Positions 52,758 to 61,854 are shown, counted from the first letter of the stretch. The stretch: 64,000 bases of DNA from Schaedlerella arabinosiphila (GCF_003885045.1 NZ_RHJS01000002.1:372001-436000); one strand, 5' to 3'. Notes: a model not told the origin generated them from the sequence alone. Numbers and translations are program-made.

Positions 52758-53720
52758 ATGAAAGTATTAGGAATTTCCTTTGGAAGAAGGAACCAGCGCA
52801 GCGACGTGATGGTAAAGGAAGCACTGTTTGCGGCAAAGGCAGCCGGAGCGGAGGTGCAGTTTATCAATACCGTGCGCATGGACATTGGACATTGCCGCGC
52901 CTGCGACTACTGCAGCCGTCTGCGCGACAAAGGAGAGACGGAGATCCACTGCTGCATGAAGGACGACTATCATATCCTGGAGGAAGCATGTCTGGACGCG
53001 GACGGGATCATCATCGGCGCACCGGTCTATGCGGTGGGCATCGTCGGACAGTTTAAGAATTTTGTGGACCGTTTCGGACCGTCCCATGACAGGGCTGCAT
53101 TGATCGAGGAGAACAAAAAACGGATCGAAGCGGGCAAGCCGGAACTTGACCCGAGATATTTTAAAGACCGCTATACAGGCTATATTTCCGTAGGCGGGGC
53201 GCAGACCCACAACTGGGTATCCCTGGGGCTTCCGATGCTGGATCTGTTCAGCTTTTCCTTCTGCATGAAATGTGTGGGCCATGTGGATGCCTATGACCAG
53301 GGCAGAACCGGTCATCCGCTGTTTGACCCGGAACTGATGAAAAAGTGCGCAGAGCTTGGCAAAGCGGTAGCAGAATCACTTGGAAAACCATATGACGAAG
53401 TGGACACCTGGGTTGGAGAGGAAGGCGTATGTCCGGTATGCCATAACCCGCTCCTCAGTATGAACGGAACTACCCATGTGGAATGCCCCATCTGCGGCAT
53501 TTGGGGAGATCTGTCTGTGGACGGAGACAAGGTGAAGGTAGAGTGGTCCGAGCAGGAGATCGCCCGCGCGCGGAATACAAACATCGGAATCTATGAGCAC
53601 TATAACGAGATCCAGAACATGATCAAGGTCTGTGTACCGAAGCTGGTTGCGAATAAAGAGACGCTGCCGAAGATGATGGAAAAATATGAGAAATTCGAGG
53701 AAACGATTGAAAATATGTAA
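52758..53720 (+). CDS. Flavodoxin-fold Cys-rich oxidoreductase (copy 1)
   Basis: A 320-residue protein. The N-terminal NAD(P)H-dependent FMN reductase fold has MKVLGISFGRRNQRS and GIIIGAPVYAVGIVGQFKNFVDRFG. A Cys motif CRACDYCS followed twelve residues later by CC resembles the cluster site of iron-sulfur flavoproteins. A C-terminal zinc-ribbon-like segment has CPVCHNPLL and CPICGIWGDL. It is preceded by GGAGG and followed by a GPH symporter. A paralogue with the same neighbour lies at 55258. It probably reduces a compound brought in by the symporter. Substrate unknown. Confidence 0.83.
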   Translation: MKVLGISFGRRNQRSDVMVKEALFAAKAAGAEVQFINTVRMDIGHCRACDYCSRLRDKGETEIHCCMKDDYHILEEACLDADGIIIGAPVYAVGIVGQFKNFVDRFGPSHDRAALIEENKKRIEAGKPELDPRYFKDRYTGYISVGGAQTHNWVSLGLPMLDLFSFSFCMKCVGHVDAYDQGRTGHPLFDPELMKKCAELGKAVAESLGKPYDEVDTWVGEEGVCPVCHNPLLSMNGTTHVECPICGIWGDLSVDGDKVKVEWSEQEIARARNTNIGIYEHYNEIQNMIKVCVPKLVANKETLPKMMEKYEKFEETIENM

Positions 53721-53890
53721 GTTTGACCTTTGGAAACTGTTCAGAACAGGATTACATATGTATTATGAACCCCATATGAATACGCAGGAACTGCAGAGGT
53801 AATCTTCATTGCAGAGGCCGATGTTTGGGGGATTGCGAATGTATCCATGAAGCTGCTGAACAGACACTCTATACGAAAGAAAGGAAAACG

Positions 53891-55243
53891 ATGATGGAAC
53901 AAAAAGCAAAGTTAACAATGGGTACCAAGATCGTATATGGACTTGGTGATTTTGCCAGTCAGCTTGTGTGGACATTTGTTGGAAATTATCTGACTGTTTA
54001 TTATACGGACGTAGTAGGGCTTGCCCCGGCGATTGCCAGTGCAATCATGCTGATTGCAAGAATCTGGGATGGAGTAAATGATCCGATGTTCGGAGCTATT
54101 GCTGAGCGTACAAAATCAAAATGGGGACGTTTCCGTCCTTATATATTGGTCTTTTCCCCGATACTGGCCATATTCAATGTGCTGGCATTTACGGCTCCGT
54201 TCGGCAACAAAACGGCGGGCGTGATTTGGGCGGCATTCTCGTATATCGGCCTGGGAATGTTATATACGGCTGTAAACTTAAGCTATGGTTCCCTTGCAAA
54301 TGTCATGACAGCAGATTCACAGGAACGTGTGGAATTAAATTCCTGGAGGATGATCGGAACAAACCTGGGATCTTGTTTCCTGAGTGCAATTTCTATGCCT
54401 CTGATCTTAAAGTTCAGCCGTGCGGAAGCACCAACCGGAATGGGATACACTCTGACAACTCTGGTATTTGCAATCTGTTCCCTTCCATTGTTCTTTCTGG
54501 TGTTTAAATGCTGTAAAGAAGTGATCCAGCCGCGTCAGGATGTAAATCAGATCCCGATCAAGACAACGATCAAGGTGGTAGTGACAAACAAACCGCTGCT
54601 TATTATCTTCTTCACGCTGCTGGCTTACATGACGGGAATGTTTGGACGTATCGGGCTTGCGATTTATTACTTTATGTACAATATGCACCGATTTGACCTG
54701 ATCTCCATTTTGATGATGGCGCCTACGATCTGCGGGGCAGTCGCAATCTTTTTGACAAGAAAGCTGGTAAATTATGTGCCGAAAAAAACGCTCGGGGCGA
54801 TCAGCCTGACCGGATGCGGGATTTCCCTGCTGATCCTTTACATGATCCCGGCTTCCAATGCGACGATGGTGATCATCATGTCAGGGGTATACGGGCTGTT
54901 TTCCTTTGCAGTACCGTTGTTCATGGGAAGTGTTCCGGAATGTATTGATTATGCGGAGTTAAACACCGGAGTGCGTTCCGACGGTACCTCTTATGCGTTT
55001 ACATCTCTGGCAACAAAGTTCGGAAGTGCGTTCGGCGCTTCGGTTGGCCTGATGATCATGTCCTATTTCGGATATGTGGCAAATGCAGAGCAGACGGCAG
55101 AGGCTTTAAAAGGAATCAACATTGCGGTCAATATTTTCCCGGCAGTCACATTTTTTGTGGCTCTTGTAATTTGGATGTTCTATCCGATTGATGCAAAAAA
55201 AGCAACGGAGATACGAGAAGAATTGGAGAAAAAAGCAGAATAG
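53891..55243 (+). CDS. GPH-family symporter (copy 1)
   Basis: A membrane importer of 450 residues and 12 helices. It has LTMGTKIVYGLGDFASQLVW, RIWDGVNDPMFGAIAERTKSKWGRFRPYILV and VPECIDYAELNTGVRSDGTSYAF, all family hallmarks. GPH carriers import sugars, glycosides and hexuronides with a cation. ATG 53891 follows AAAGGAAAA; an earlier frame from 53825 is upstream noise. It sits between two flavodoxin-fold reductases, which suggests a glycosylated or glucuronidated substrate whose aglycone is reduced. Confidence 0.92.
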   Translation: MMEQKAKLTMGTKIVYGLGDFASQLVWTFVGNYLTVYYTDVVGLAPAIASAIMLIARIWDGVNDPMFGAIAERTKSKWGRFRPYILVFSPILAIFNVLAFTAPFGNKTAGVIWAAFSYIGLGMLYTAVNLSYGSLANVMTADSQERVELNSWRMIGTNLGSCFLSAISMPLILKFSRAEAPTGMGYTLTTLVFAICSLPLFFLVFKCCKEVIQPRQDVNQIPIKTTIKVVVTNKPLLIIFFTLLAYMTGMFGRIGLAIYYFMYNMHRFDLISILMMAPTICGAVAIFLTRKLVNYVPKKTLGAISLTGCGISLLILYMIPASNATMVIIMSGVYGLFSFAVPLFMGSVPECIDYAELNTGVRSDGTSYAFTSLATKFGSAFGASVGLMIMSYFGYVANAEQTAEALKGINIAVNIFPAVTFFVALVIWMFYPIDAKKATEIREELEKKAE

Positions 55244-55257
55244 AGTGAGGACATAAA

Positions 55258-56184
55258 ATGAGTGATAAGAAAAAAGTATTGGGAATTAATTTTGGACGGG
55301 CAAACGTAAATTGTAAAAAGTTATTGTCCGCAGCCATGGAAGCCGCAAAACAGGCGGGAGCGGAAACGGAGATCATTGATACGATCAAACTGGATATCCG
55401 GCACTGTATCGGGTGCGGAGCATGTTCACGCATGCTCCAAAGCGGGAAGGGACAGATTCAATGTATCCAGAAAGATGACTATGAGGCACTTTCAGACGCT
55501 GTTCTGGCTGCAGACGCGATCATTGTAGCGGCTCCGGTGTATGTACTGGCACCTACAGGACAATTTAAAAATTTCGTGGATCGTTTTGGACCAGCCCATG
55601 ATAAGGCGTATATGCTGTTTGAAAATGAACTCCGCAAGGACACGGGCGGAGAAGAATTGAATCCGGACTGCCTGAAACGCCATCTGGTATCGTATATTTC
55701 CGTAGGAGGCGCAACCACGCCGCATTGGGTATCTTATGGACTTCCGGGGATGAATTTATTTGGAATGAGCCTGAATATGAAGGTAGTAGACCAATTGGAC
55801 GCATATGGCTCTTATGTCCCGGACAATCAGAAGGTGCTTCTGGAAAAATCCAGGCATATCGGAGAACGGATTGTAGAAGCGCTGGATAAAAAGACCAGCG
55901 AGATCACATGGGAGTCTGAGCCGGGAATCTGTCCGGTATGTCATTGTAAGGAGATGACGCTGAATGGAACCTCCACGGTATGCTGTCCGGTCTGCGGTAT
56001 CTATGGAACCCTAAAAATGGAAGGAGACCAGGTAAGGGTGGAATTTAGCGAGGAAGAGAAGAATCGGAGCCGTTTGAAATTTACCGGTGTACTGGAACAT
56101 CAGGTGGAACAGGGCCGAAAGGACCGGTATCCAAGATTTGACGAATATGTGGAGAAATTCCGGGCAATGCAGGATGAGATGTAA
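55258..56184 (+). CDS. Flavodoxin-fold Cys-rich oxidoreductase (copy 2)
   Basis: A 308-residue paralogue of 52758. It has KKVLGINFGRANVNCKKLLS, CIGCGACSRM followed twelve residues after the third Cys by another Cys, AAPVYVLAPTGQFKNFVDRFG and a zinc-ribbon-like CPVCHCKEM/CCPVCGIYGTL. The start lies 14 bp behind the first GPH gene, so transcription is shared. Divergence from copy 1 is clear over the whole length, so the tandem is not a recent duplication. Probably a distinct substrate specificity. Confidence 0.83.
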   Translation: MSDKKKVLGINFGRANVNCKKLLSAAMEAAKQAGAETEIIDTIKLDIRHCIGCGACSRMLQSGKGQIQCIQKDDYEALSDAVLAADAIIVAAPVYVLAPTGQFKNFVDRFGPAHDKAYMLFENELRKDTGGEELNPDCLKRHLVSYISVGGATTPHWVSYGLPGMNLFGMSLNMKVVDQLDAYGSYVPDNQKVLLEKSRHIGERIVEALDKKTSEITWESEPGICPVCHCKEMTLNGTSTVCCPVCGIYGTLKMEGDQVRVEFSEEEKNRSRLKFTGVLEHQVEQGRKDRYPRFDEYVEKFRAMQDEM

Positions 56185-56273
56185 TATGTTATGCGCACAG
56201 TGATTTTGTGTGCAGCGTAGATCTAAAGAATGAGCATACATCTTTCAGAAGGAAAGATGAGATGGAGGGCACT

Positions 56274-57665
56274 ATGAGCAACACGAATTTGAATCAATAC
56301 GGCACAAAGCCATTGACTTTTGCCAATTATTTTGTATATGGACTGGGTAACTTTGCATCCCAATTGTCATGGACCATGGTCGGTACATATCTGTCCATTT
56401 TCTATACGGACGTATTCGGGCTCGGCGTAGGGGCTGTTGCAATGCTGATGCTGGTTGCAAAAATCTGGGATGGTATCAATGATCCGATGATGGGAACTCT
56501 GATGGAGCGTACTCATACAAAGTGGGGACGTTTCCGCCCATACATTTTTGTCGGGGCGCCGTTCTTAGTCATTTTCACAATCCTGACCTTTACCGTACCG
56601 GGATTTGAAGGGACTGCGAAACTGGTGTATGCCTATGTGACTTATATCGGTCTGGGAATGGCATACACGATGACAAATGTACCTTATCTGGCATTGCCGA
56701 CCGTTATGACACGTGACCCGAAAGAGGTAAACAGGCTGAATGCGGCTCAGATGATGGGTATGACAGTCGGACAGATCATACTGAACCTGTTTGTGCTGAA
56801 TCTGGTACTCTGGATCGGAAAAGGCGACCAGGCTGCCGGGTATCAGGGCGCGGCGACGCTTCTGGCATTTATCGCGCTGCCGATGTTCTGGGCGGTAGCT
56901 GTATTGTCCAAGGAGCAGATCACGGTTAAGAAGGAAGACCAGGGCAAGGTCAGTGAGGGTCTGAAACTGGTGTTCCGGAATAAGAATCTGCTCTGCGCAA
57001 TGATGTATTCATTTTTTAATATGTTTGGTATTCTGGGACGTATTTCTGTGGCAGTATTCTTCTATATGCATTGTGTAGGAAATTTTGCCCTGATCTCCGT
57101 ATTTATGATGATGCAGATGGCAGTGGGAACCATTATTATGCCGTTTTCACCGAAGTTTTTGGAAAAATTCGGCAGACGGAAAACCGCAATTATCTCCATG
57201 GTCATCCAGGGTGTGGCTTTGGTTCTGCTGTATTTTGGACCATCGACGAACATCCCGTTTAATTTCCTGTGCATGGTTCTCTATGGAGCGGGCTATATTG
57301 CAGGTCCCTGCGGTTCCTGTATGATGATTGATGCCATTGATGATTTTGATGATAAGTATGGTTACAGAAATGACGGTATGGCATTTTCTTTCCAGGGAAC
57401 CGCGATCAAAATCGCGACCGCGATTGCAAACTCCGCATTCCTGCTTGTAATGGGAGCGTTCGGATATGTAGGCGGCGGAGAGATTACGGAACATGTACAG
57501 ACCGGTATCAACATGGCGGCAAACCTTCTGCCTGGTATCGTATTCTTCATCGGAATCATCCCGCTGGTGCTGTATGACCTGGATAAGCCGGGATATATGG
57601 ATGCAGTCAGGGAAAGACTGGTTGCAAGGGATAAGGCGAAGAAAGAAGTGGAAGGCATGGAATAA
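56274..57665 (+). CDS. GPH-family symporter (copy 2)
   Basis: A 463-residue GPH importer with LTFANYFVYGLGNFASQLSW, KIWDGINDPMMGTLMERTHTKWGRFRPYIFV and DAIDDFDDKYGYRNDGMAFSF. It resembles copy 1 at 53891 in layout. ATG 56274 follows GGAGGG; the frame from 56208 is not used. It ends before a strong terminator. The order reductase-symporter-reductase-symporter suggests two uptake and reduction units. Confidence 0.92.
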   Translation: MSNTNLNQYGTKPLTFANYFVYGLGNFASQLSWTMVGTYLSIFYTDVFGLGVGAVAMLMLVAKIWDGINDPMMGTLMERTHTKWGRFRPYIFVGAPFLVIFTILTFTVPGFEGTAKLVYAYVTYIGLGMAYTMTNVPYLALPTVMTRDPKEVNRLNAAQMMGMTVGQIILNLFVLNLVLWIGKGDQAAGYQGAATLLAFIALPMFWAVAVLSKEQITVKKEDQGKVSEGLKLVFRNKNLLCAMMYSFFNMFGILGRISVAVFFYMHCVGNFALISVFMMMQMAVGTIIMPFSPKFLEKFGRRKTAIISMVIQGVALVLLYFGPSTNIPFNFLCMVLYGAGYIAGPCGSCMMIDAIDDFDDKYGYRNDGMAFSFQGTAIKIATAIANSAFLLVMGAFGYVGGGEITEHVQTGINMAANLLPGIVFFIGIIPLVLYDLDKPGYMDAVRERLVARDKAKKEVEGME

Positions 57666-57695
57666 AAAAATCTGTCGTGAAGCGATATACATTCA

Positions 57696-57723
57696 GGCTG
57701 CGTTTATACGCAGCCATTTTTTT
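57696..57723 (+). terminator. Terminator of the reductase-symporter operon
   Basis: An eight-bp stem (GGCTGCGT at 57696-57703 with ACGCAGCC at 57708-57715) is followed by ATTTTTTT. The right arm lies within the last codons of the convergent WYL gene, so it is mostly a plus-strand terminator. Confidence 0.75.
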
Positions 57724-58687
57724 GAGATGACAGTAACGACCTCTGCCGCCGGAGCCTGGCTTTCAGGCTGCAGAGGAACCTCTTATTCCCAATCACAGTC
57801 AGCATGGGGCCGAAGGACAGGACTTCGATCAGCAGTTCCGTTTCCATACTCTGGTTATAATAGATGAGGCATTCATAGGTGTCCTCATCTATTTTTGCGG
57901 TATTTTTTTCATAGTTGGCAAAATGCAGCATGGCACGTTCCAGGGCATTGCGCCTGTTGACGATATGGAGCGTTACAGGCTCATTATAGTAGGAATTACG
58001 GATCAGCGCATTCAGATCCATACAGGAAGAAAGTATTTTTTCCACAGGCCGGACGCTTTGAATCCGGGAAAGGTTCAAAAGCTCCAGCTTCATTCTTCCG
58101 TTTTTGCCCGGATTCAGGGCCAGAAGGCGGAATTTGTCATTTTTTACGGAATATTCCAGCCGGGCGGGGACATATTGGTGGTGCAGACGGTTTCCATTTG
58201 GCGAAATGTAATCGATGTCCACATACTGCCGGTTTTTCTGCGCCTGGAGCAATATTTGGAAACAATGGCGATAGCGTTCATCCTGGTAAGGGTCGCCGTC
58301 TGAAAAACGGTCGTAGTAGTAAAACTGTTCCGGCCGCCAGAGAGGAGGGACAGCGGAGAGCATGTGACGCAGGTCTTTTAACTGTTCCGGTTCCAGAAAT
58401 AATCCCATGCGGGGATCGGATAAGAGGGCTTTCAGATAAGATTTTTCCAGGGCGGAGAGGGGCGTCAGAAAGTCAGTGCTGAGCCTGGACAGGTAGAGTC
58501 CGCCGTCTTTTTGAAACAGATTCCAGGTTCCGTCTTCGATTTTGGGAATGATGGAGAGGAGGCTTTCTTCGAAGCCTTCCCGGCAGATCCGGCTGCGGAT
58601 ATCCTGTATGGTAAGAGCGCTTTGGCCGGACAAAAGATGCCGCAGGACCTGATAATAACAACTGTAAATTTCTGAAAAAAGTTCCAT
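57704..58687 (-). CDS. WYL-domain transcriptional regulator (second of pair)
   Basis: A 327-residue protein with an N-terminal winged-helix-like region (SGQSALTIQDIRSRICREGFE). The WYL region follows with ILLQAQKNRQYVDIDYISPNGNRLHHQYVPARLEYSVKNDKFRLLALNPGKNG in parts, including the PARLEYSVKNDKFRLLAL core. A C-terminal WCX-like extension is present. WYL domains bind ligands such as nucleotides or ssDNA. ATG 58687 follows AGGAGA; the longer frame to 58861 overlaps the next gene. It lies 13 bp behind the other WYL gene. Confidence 0.83.
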   Translation of the reverse strand: MELFSEIYSCYYQVLRHLLSGQSALTIQDIRSRICREGFEESLLSIIPKIEDGTWNLFQKDGGLYLSRLSTDFLTPLSALEKSYLKALLSDPRMGLFLEPEQLKDLRHMLSAVPPLWRPEQFYYYDRFSDGDPYQDERYRHCFQILLQAQKNRQYVDIDYISPNGNRLHHQYVPARLEYSVKNDKFRLLALNPGKNGRMKLELLNLSRIQSVRPVEKILSSCMDLNALIRNSYYNEPVTLHIVNRRNALERAMLHFANYEKNTAKIDEDTYECLIYYNQSMETELLIEVLSFGPMLTVIGNKRFLCSLKARLRRQRSLLSSQKNGCV

Positions 58688-58700
58688 TCGTGTTGTTCTC

Positions 58701-59933
58701 CTATATGTCGTACATCCGATACATGGTCTGAAGATCGCGGTAAAAACGCTGTTCGACCAGCTTGCTGCTGCATTCCAATGAGAGGATGCGGCCGGTAAAG
58801 GTGCGGACCCAGGGCAGCATTTCATTGCAGTCAAAGGCATGGGTCTCGTACCGGTAGACATGTTCCCCGACCTTTGTGACGCTGCCGCCCCGGCCTTCCC
58901 GTTTCAGGCGGTCAACGATGTAACCTTCCCCGGGCTCAATCACCTGAAGGGTCATGGACAGGCTTTCCAGCCGGCGGCCTCCTCCCCCCTGAAAGGATAC
59001 GCCCCAGAGGCTGGGGCGGTTTTGGGTCAGCTTGTCCAGCAGCGGGCCGTAATCTTCGGCAGTTTCCAGCAGGGCCACATGCTTGAGGGCATCCAGGCGG
59101 AAGCAGGAGAAACGCCTGCTCATGCGGAGATATCCGCACAGGAAACGGCGGCCGCTTCTGGTGCTGATAAAGATCTGCAAAGGGACGCATTCCGCAGTGC
59201 TTACGGTTCCATGGCGGGAGCTCCTCAGATCCATTCGTACCGCTTTATGCTGATTCATCGCATTCAGAAGCTCCAGGAGAATTTCGTCTTCCAGGGTATG
59301 TACAAAGAAGCTGTGTTTCACGCGGAAGGAGCGGTTCTCATGGTCAAACTGCTGGGAGAGTTCATTTCCGATGATCCCGAAATGGCCGGCCATCTGAAAA
59401 AAAGAACAGGCGTCCAGAACCTGTCTGTTGGAGCCAAGCCAACGGGCGAGGGAATTGTCCAGGGAGAACAGGACGGTTTTGCCGGATTTCGTTTTTATGA
59501 GCAGGCCCTCCTTTTCGTAGGCATTGCATTTTCGGCGGACAGTCTGGATATCAAAGAGGGCTTCATACTGCGTGAGCAGGCTGTCCGTGATCTCTCCCAA
59601 AGTGCGGGGGCGGCCGTCCTGAAGCAGATCCAATATCAGAAAGTGAAGGACGATATCGTTGTCTGTGAAGCTTTTGGTTTTCCAGACCCGAAACAGCGGG
59701 TTGGTGTCCAGAAGGCTGCTGTCAATGGCAAGGGAAATGCTGGAGCCGCCGGGGGCGTAGTCTTTGCGCACGTAAGGGGCAAGCCAGCTTTCCAGACGCC
59801 TTCGCTCATTGTCATAAGTCCGGGGGCTCTTTTCCTTAAAATCGTTTCTGGTTTTGAAGCCGTAGACGAAGAAGTCCCGGACGTAGTCCCTGGTTTTTGG
59901 GAAGCTTTTTATCAGTTCGTGGAAGTCGGACAT
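58701..59933 (-). CDS. WYL-domain transcriptional regulator (first of pair)
   Basis: A 410-residue regulator. An N-terminal helical part (MSDFHELIKSFPKTRDYVRDFFVYGF, NERRRLESWLAPYV) and a winged helix (GEITDSLLTQYEALFDIQTVRRKCNAYEKEGLL) precede a WYL domain with AVRMDLRS and TRSGRRFLCGYLRMSRRFSCFRLDALKHV. A C-terminal WCX domain follows. The start overlaps the upstream ATPase stop by 22 bases. The four minus-strand genes are tightly packed in one operon. Confidence 0.84.
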   Translation of the reverse strand: MSDFHELIKSFPKTRDYVRDFFVYGFKTRNDFKEKSPRTYDNERRRLESWLAPYVRKDYAPGGSSISLAIDSSLLDTNPLFRVWKTKSFTDNDIVLHFLILDLLQDGRPRTLGEITDSLLTQYEALFDIQTVRRKCNAYEKEGLLIKTKSGKTVLFSLDNSLARWLGSNRQVLDACSFFQMAGHFGIIGNELSQQFDHENRSFRVKHSFFVHTLEDEILLELLNAMNQHKAVRMDLRSSRHGTVSTAECVPLQIFISTRSGRRFLCGYLRMSRRFSCFRLDALKHVALLETAEDYGPLLDKLTQNRPSLWGVSFQGGGGRRLESLSMTLQVIEPGEGYIVDRLKREGRGGSVTKVGEHVYRYETHAFDCNEMLPWVRTFTGRILSLECSSKLVEQRFYRDLQTMYRMYDI

Positions 59934-60463
59934 GTTTCGGGGGGCTCCTCTCTGAGATTTTGGATGATGATTTCCATTTTATTATTCTCAGCAACAGGAT
60001 AATTGCTGTATAATTCCTTTAGCTGATGGTAAGATTCTTTTATATCTGTATGCTTTCCATCAGTTACAATCTCATATATTTCATGGATACTGTAAGGCAG
60101 CATTTTCAGCGGGGAACGATTAACCAGTACGAAATAATTTCCGGAGATTTTTACAAATTCCGCAAATTCTTTCGAGAATACAAAATGATTATTTTCTTCA
60201 ATAAATATAATCGTATCTTTTAATGGATATAATGCTTCTTCCCAGGTACGTCCGACTTCACGGCGCAGATACACATAATAATCGGCATCTGTGGTTACAG
60301 AATATCCGGATTCTCTCCCAACCCTCAGATATTCATACATCATATGGAGCAGCGTTGTTTTTCCGGTGGCGCTTTCTCCTTTGATTATCGTAATATTTCT
60401 TTTTATAGAAAATTCAAACAGTACTTTTTTGCTTTTTACCCTGAAATGATAACTACCCTTCAT
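59912..60463 (-). CDS. Small P-loop ATPase in the DUF4869 operon
   Basis: A 183-residue protein with one P-loop domain. GESATGKTTLLHMMYEY is Walker A, and DTIIFIEENNHFVF is a Walker B-like strand with adjacent acidic residues. No family name is certain. It is similar in size and position to small ATPases that accompany DUF4869 proteins. ATG 60463 lies within the end of the DUF4869 gene, so the two are translationally coupled. It may act on nucleic acid or a partner protein. Function unknown. Confidence 0.7.
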   Translation of the reverse strand: MKGSYHFRVKSKKVLFEFSIKRNITIIKGESATGKTTLLHMMYEYLRVGRESGYSVTTDADYYVYLRREVGRTWEEALYPLKDTIIFIEENNHFVFSKEFAEFVKISGNYFVLVNRSPLKMLPYSIHEIYEIVTDGKHTDIKESYHQLKELYSNYPVAENNKMEIIIQNLREEPPETCPTSTN

Positions 60464-60905
60464 CCTGCATGGCCTCCGCTTCCAATAACCCATCCACATA
60501 CTCTGTCGGATTGCGGACGATTTTTCCTGTATTCATAATCTGGATTTCAAATGTACCCTCAAAACGGATGATGTGCTGCAGATATACGGTCAGGTCTTTT
60601 GACTCGGCGATCTTTAAAACCCATTTTGCACAGTTATTTCCGCAGTTGGACAAATTGTATACAAACGAATCGTCTTTCAGCATCAGGATCAGAACCTTTA
60701 CACCGCCGGATAAATCTTTCGGCGTGATTGCTCCTAAAACAGGACTCTCGATGATATGAGCGCTGATGACAGCGGAATGGTCAACATCCTGAATCATCTC
60801 TTTGACAAAAGCATCCTCAATCCATTCATCTTCATATACGTTATCAAAATAGGCAGGAGCGTCATTCATATATTCGGTCCCGCCGTAATACCATATTTTC
60901 AACAT
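60453..60905 (-). CDS. DUF4869 domain protein
   Basis: A 150-residue cytosolic protein of the DUF4869 family. The signature regions are FDNVYEDEWIEDAFVKEMIQDVD, SPVLGAITPKDLSGGVKVLILM and NCGNNCAKWVLKIAE. Function is unknown. It is first in a leftward operon with the P-loop ATPase and two WYL regulators, and it has a good promoter at 60981-61010. Context suggests a regulated, possibly stress- or phage-related unit, but this is inference. Confidence 0.82.
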   Translation of the reverse strand: MLKIWYYGGTEYMNDAPAYFDNVYEDEWIEDAFVKEMIQDVDHSAVISAHIIESPVLGAITPKDLSGGVKVLILMLKDDSFVYNLSNCGNNCAKWVLKIAESKDLTVYLQHIIRFEGTFEIQIMNTGKIVRNPTEYVDGLLEAEAMQDEG

Positions 60906-60980
60906 ATTGCGTTTCCTACCTTCCCAATTTTATTCCCGAGAAGCAGCGAGCCAAGCAGCCATGCCGCATGATGCATTAAC

Positions 60981-61010
60981 AGTATACTTTATAGACGGCA
61001 GAAAAATCAA
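60981..61010 (-). promoter_or_regulatory. Promoter of the DUF4869-ATPase-WYL-WYL operon
   Basis: On the minus strand, TTGATT (61005-61010) and TATACT (60981-60986) are separated by 18 bases. They lie about 75 bases upstream of the DUF4869 start. Confidence 0.6.
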
Positions 61011-61204
61011 GCAGGTCACAGAAAGTTCGCAACTTTTTTGAAATGATCTTTTGGAATATATTTCATATAATTATAGCGCACGGGTATTGGGAGACACTCC
61101 CTGCCCGGCGGTGCCTGCAGCGTGCTGTCAGGTATATCATAAATAATCCGTATCTGTTCGGCAATGCCTCAGATACGACTGCAGTCCCATGGAAATTGCT
61201 TTTT

Positions 61205-61364
61205 TGCAATAGGGATTGCTCCTGCAGATTCTTAACCTGGAGGTTAAGAAGGATTTGTGGTGTCGAGGGTTCGACTCCCTTCCGTGCAAACGGTAGCTCA
61301 GTGGGTAGAGTACACAACATGATGGTAAGGCAATCAAGCCTGCGGTTCGAATCCGCTCAGGAAA
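61205..61364 (+). other. Two degenerate tRNA-like sequences
   Basis: A first T-arm (GAGGG TTCGACT CCCTT, 61265-61281) with the 3' acceptor-like CCGTGCAA follows an over-long hairpin (TTCTTAACCT/AGGTTAAGAA). A second unit has a D-arm GCTCAGTGGGTAGAGT (61296-61311) and a T-arm TGCGG TTCGAAT CCGCT (61341-61357). In neither case do a 5' acceptor strand and an anticodon stem pair well, so they are tRNA remnants or mimics, not working tRNAs. Confidence 0.45.
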
Positions 61365-61451
61365 ATGCTTTTATCCCGAAATCCGGCACGGCAGTGCGAA
61401 CCGCTGCCATGCAGTTTGGCCTGCTGCCAGCAGGACGGGGATACCGCAGTA

Positions 61452-61509
61452 AGGAATTGCCGCAAAATAATTCCAACCGCACAGCTGGAATTATTTTGAG
61501 GCAGTTCCT
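61452..61509. repeat. 24-bp near-perfect inverted repeat (large hairpin)
   Basis: The left arm 61452-61475 (starting AGGAATTGCC, ending AATAATTCCA) pairs with the right arm 61486-61509 at 22 of 24 positions, with a 10-base loop. No terminal T-run follows. It may be a structured RNA, a repeat element or an extended terminator. Confidence 0.6.
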
Positions 61510-61854
61510 GAGAAGAAAGGGGGAACAGCAGCCCGCAGAAGATATTTCACCGGTTCTTCCGGGTCCGCAGGATCTGACAGCGGATCACAGGATCACAGCG
61601 GGGATATCGGGGCGCGGGCCTGCCCTTCCTCCCGGACTGCTGCCAAACCGTGCTGCGCTGCAGCCCGCATTCTGTCCGGCCATGCAGATGTCTGACCGGG
61701 CGGAAGGGGCGCTGCACCAGCAGCCATGCCTCCGCATCAGGCTGAAGGATGAGGGATAAAAGGTTACCATTTGCGGCCGGCCAGGCCGTGAACTGCTGCG
61801 AGAAAAGTATTGATAAAATGGAAATGAATGAAAATAGATCGGAGGGAAACAGCA

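Larger units (their letters stand above)
60906..61854. other. Long non-coding stretch
   Basis: About 950 bp without a convincing gene. It holds the minus-strand promoter of the DUF4869 operon (60981-61010), tRNA-like remnants (61205-61364) and a large hairpin (61452-61509). GC-rich DNA up to the SPFH gene follows, in which I recognise nothing. A 238-residue open frame through the region (61043-61759) crosses the tRNA-like and hairpin segments and is not considered real. Confidence 0.5.

Noticed and set aside
58839..60002. Plus-strand frame of 387 codons opposite the WYL and ATPase genes
   Set aside because: The minus strand encodes a WYL regulator with clear motifs and a coupled start; the plus frame has no similarity I recognise.
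61043..61759. Plus-strand frame of 238 codons before the SPFH gene
   Set aside because: It runs through tRNA-like arms and a 24-bp inverted repeat, shows no domain and starts without a ribosome site.
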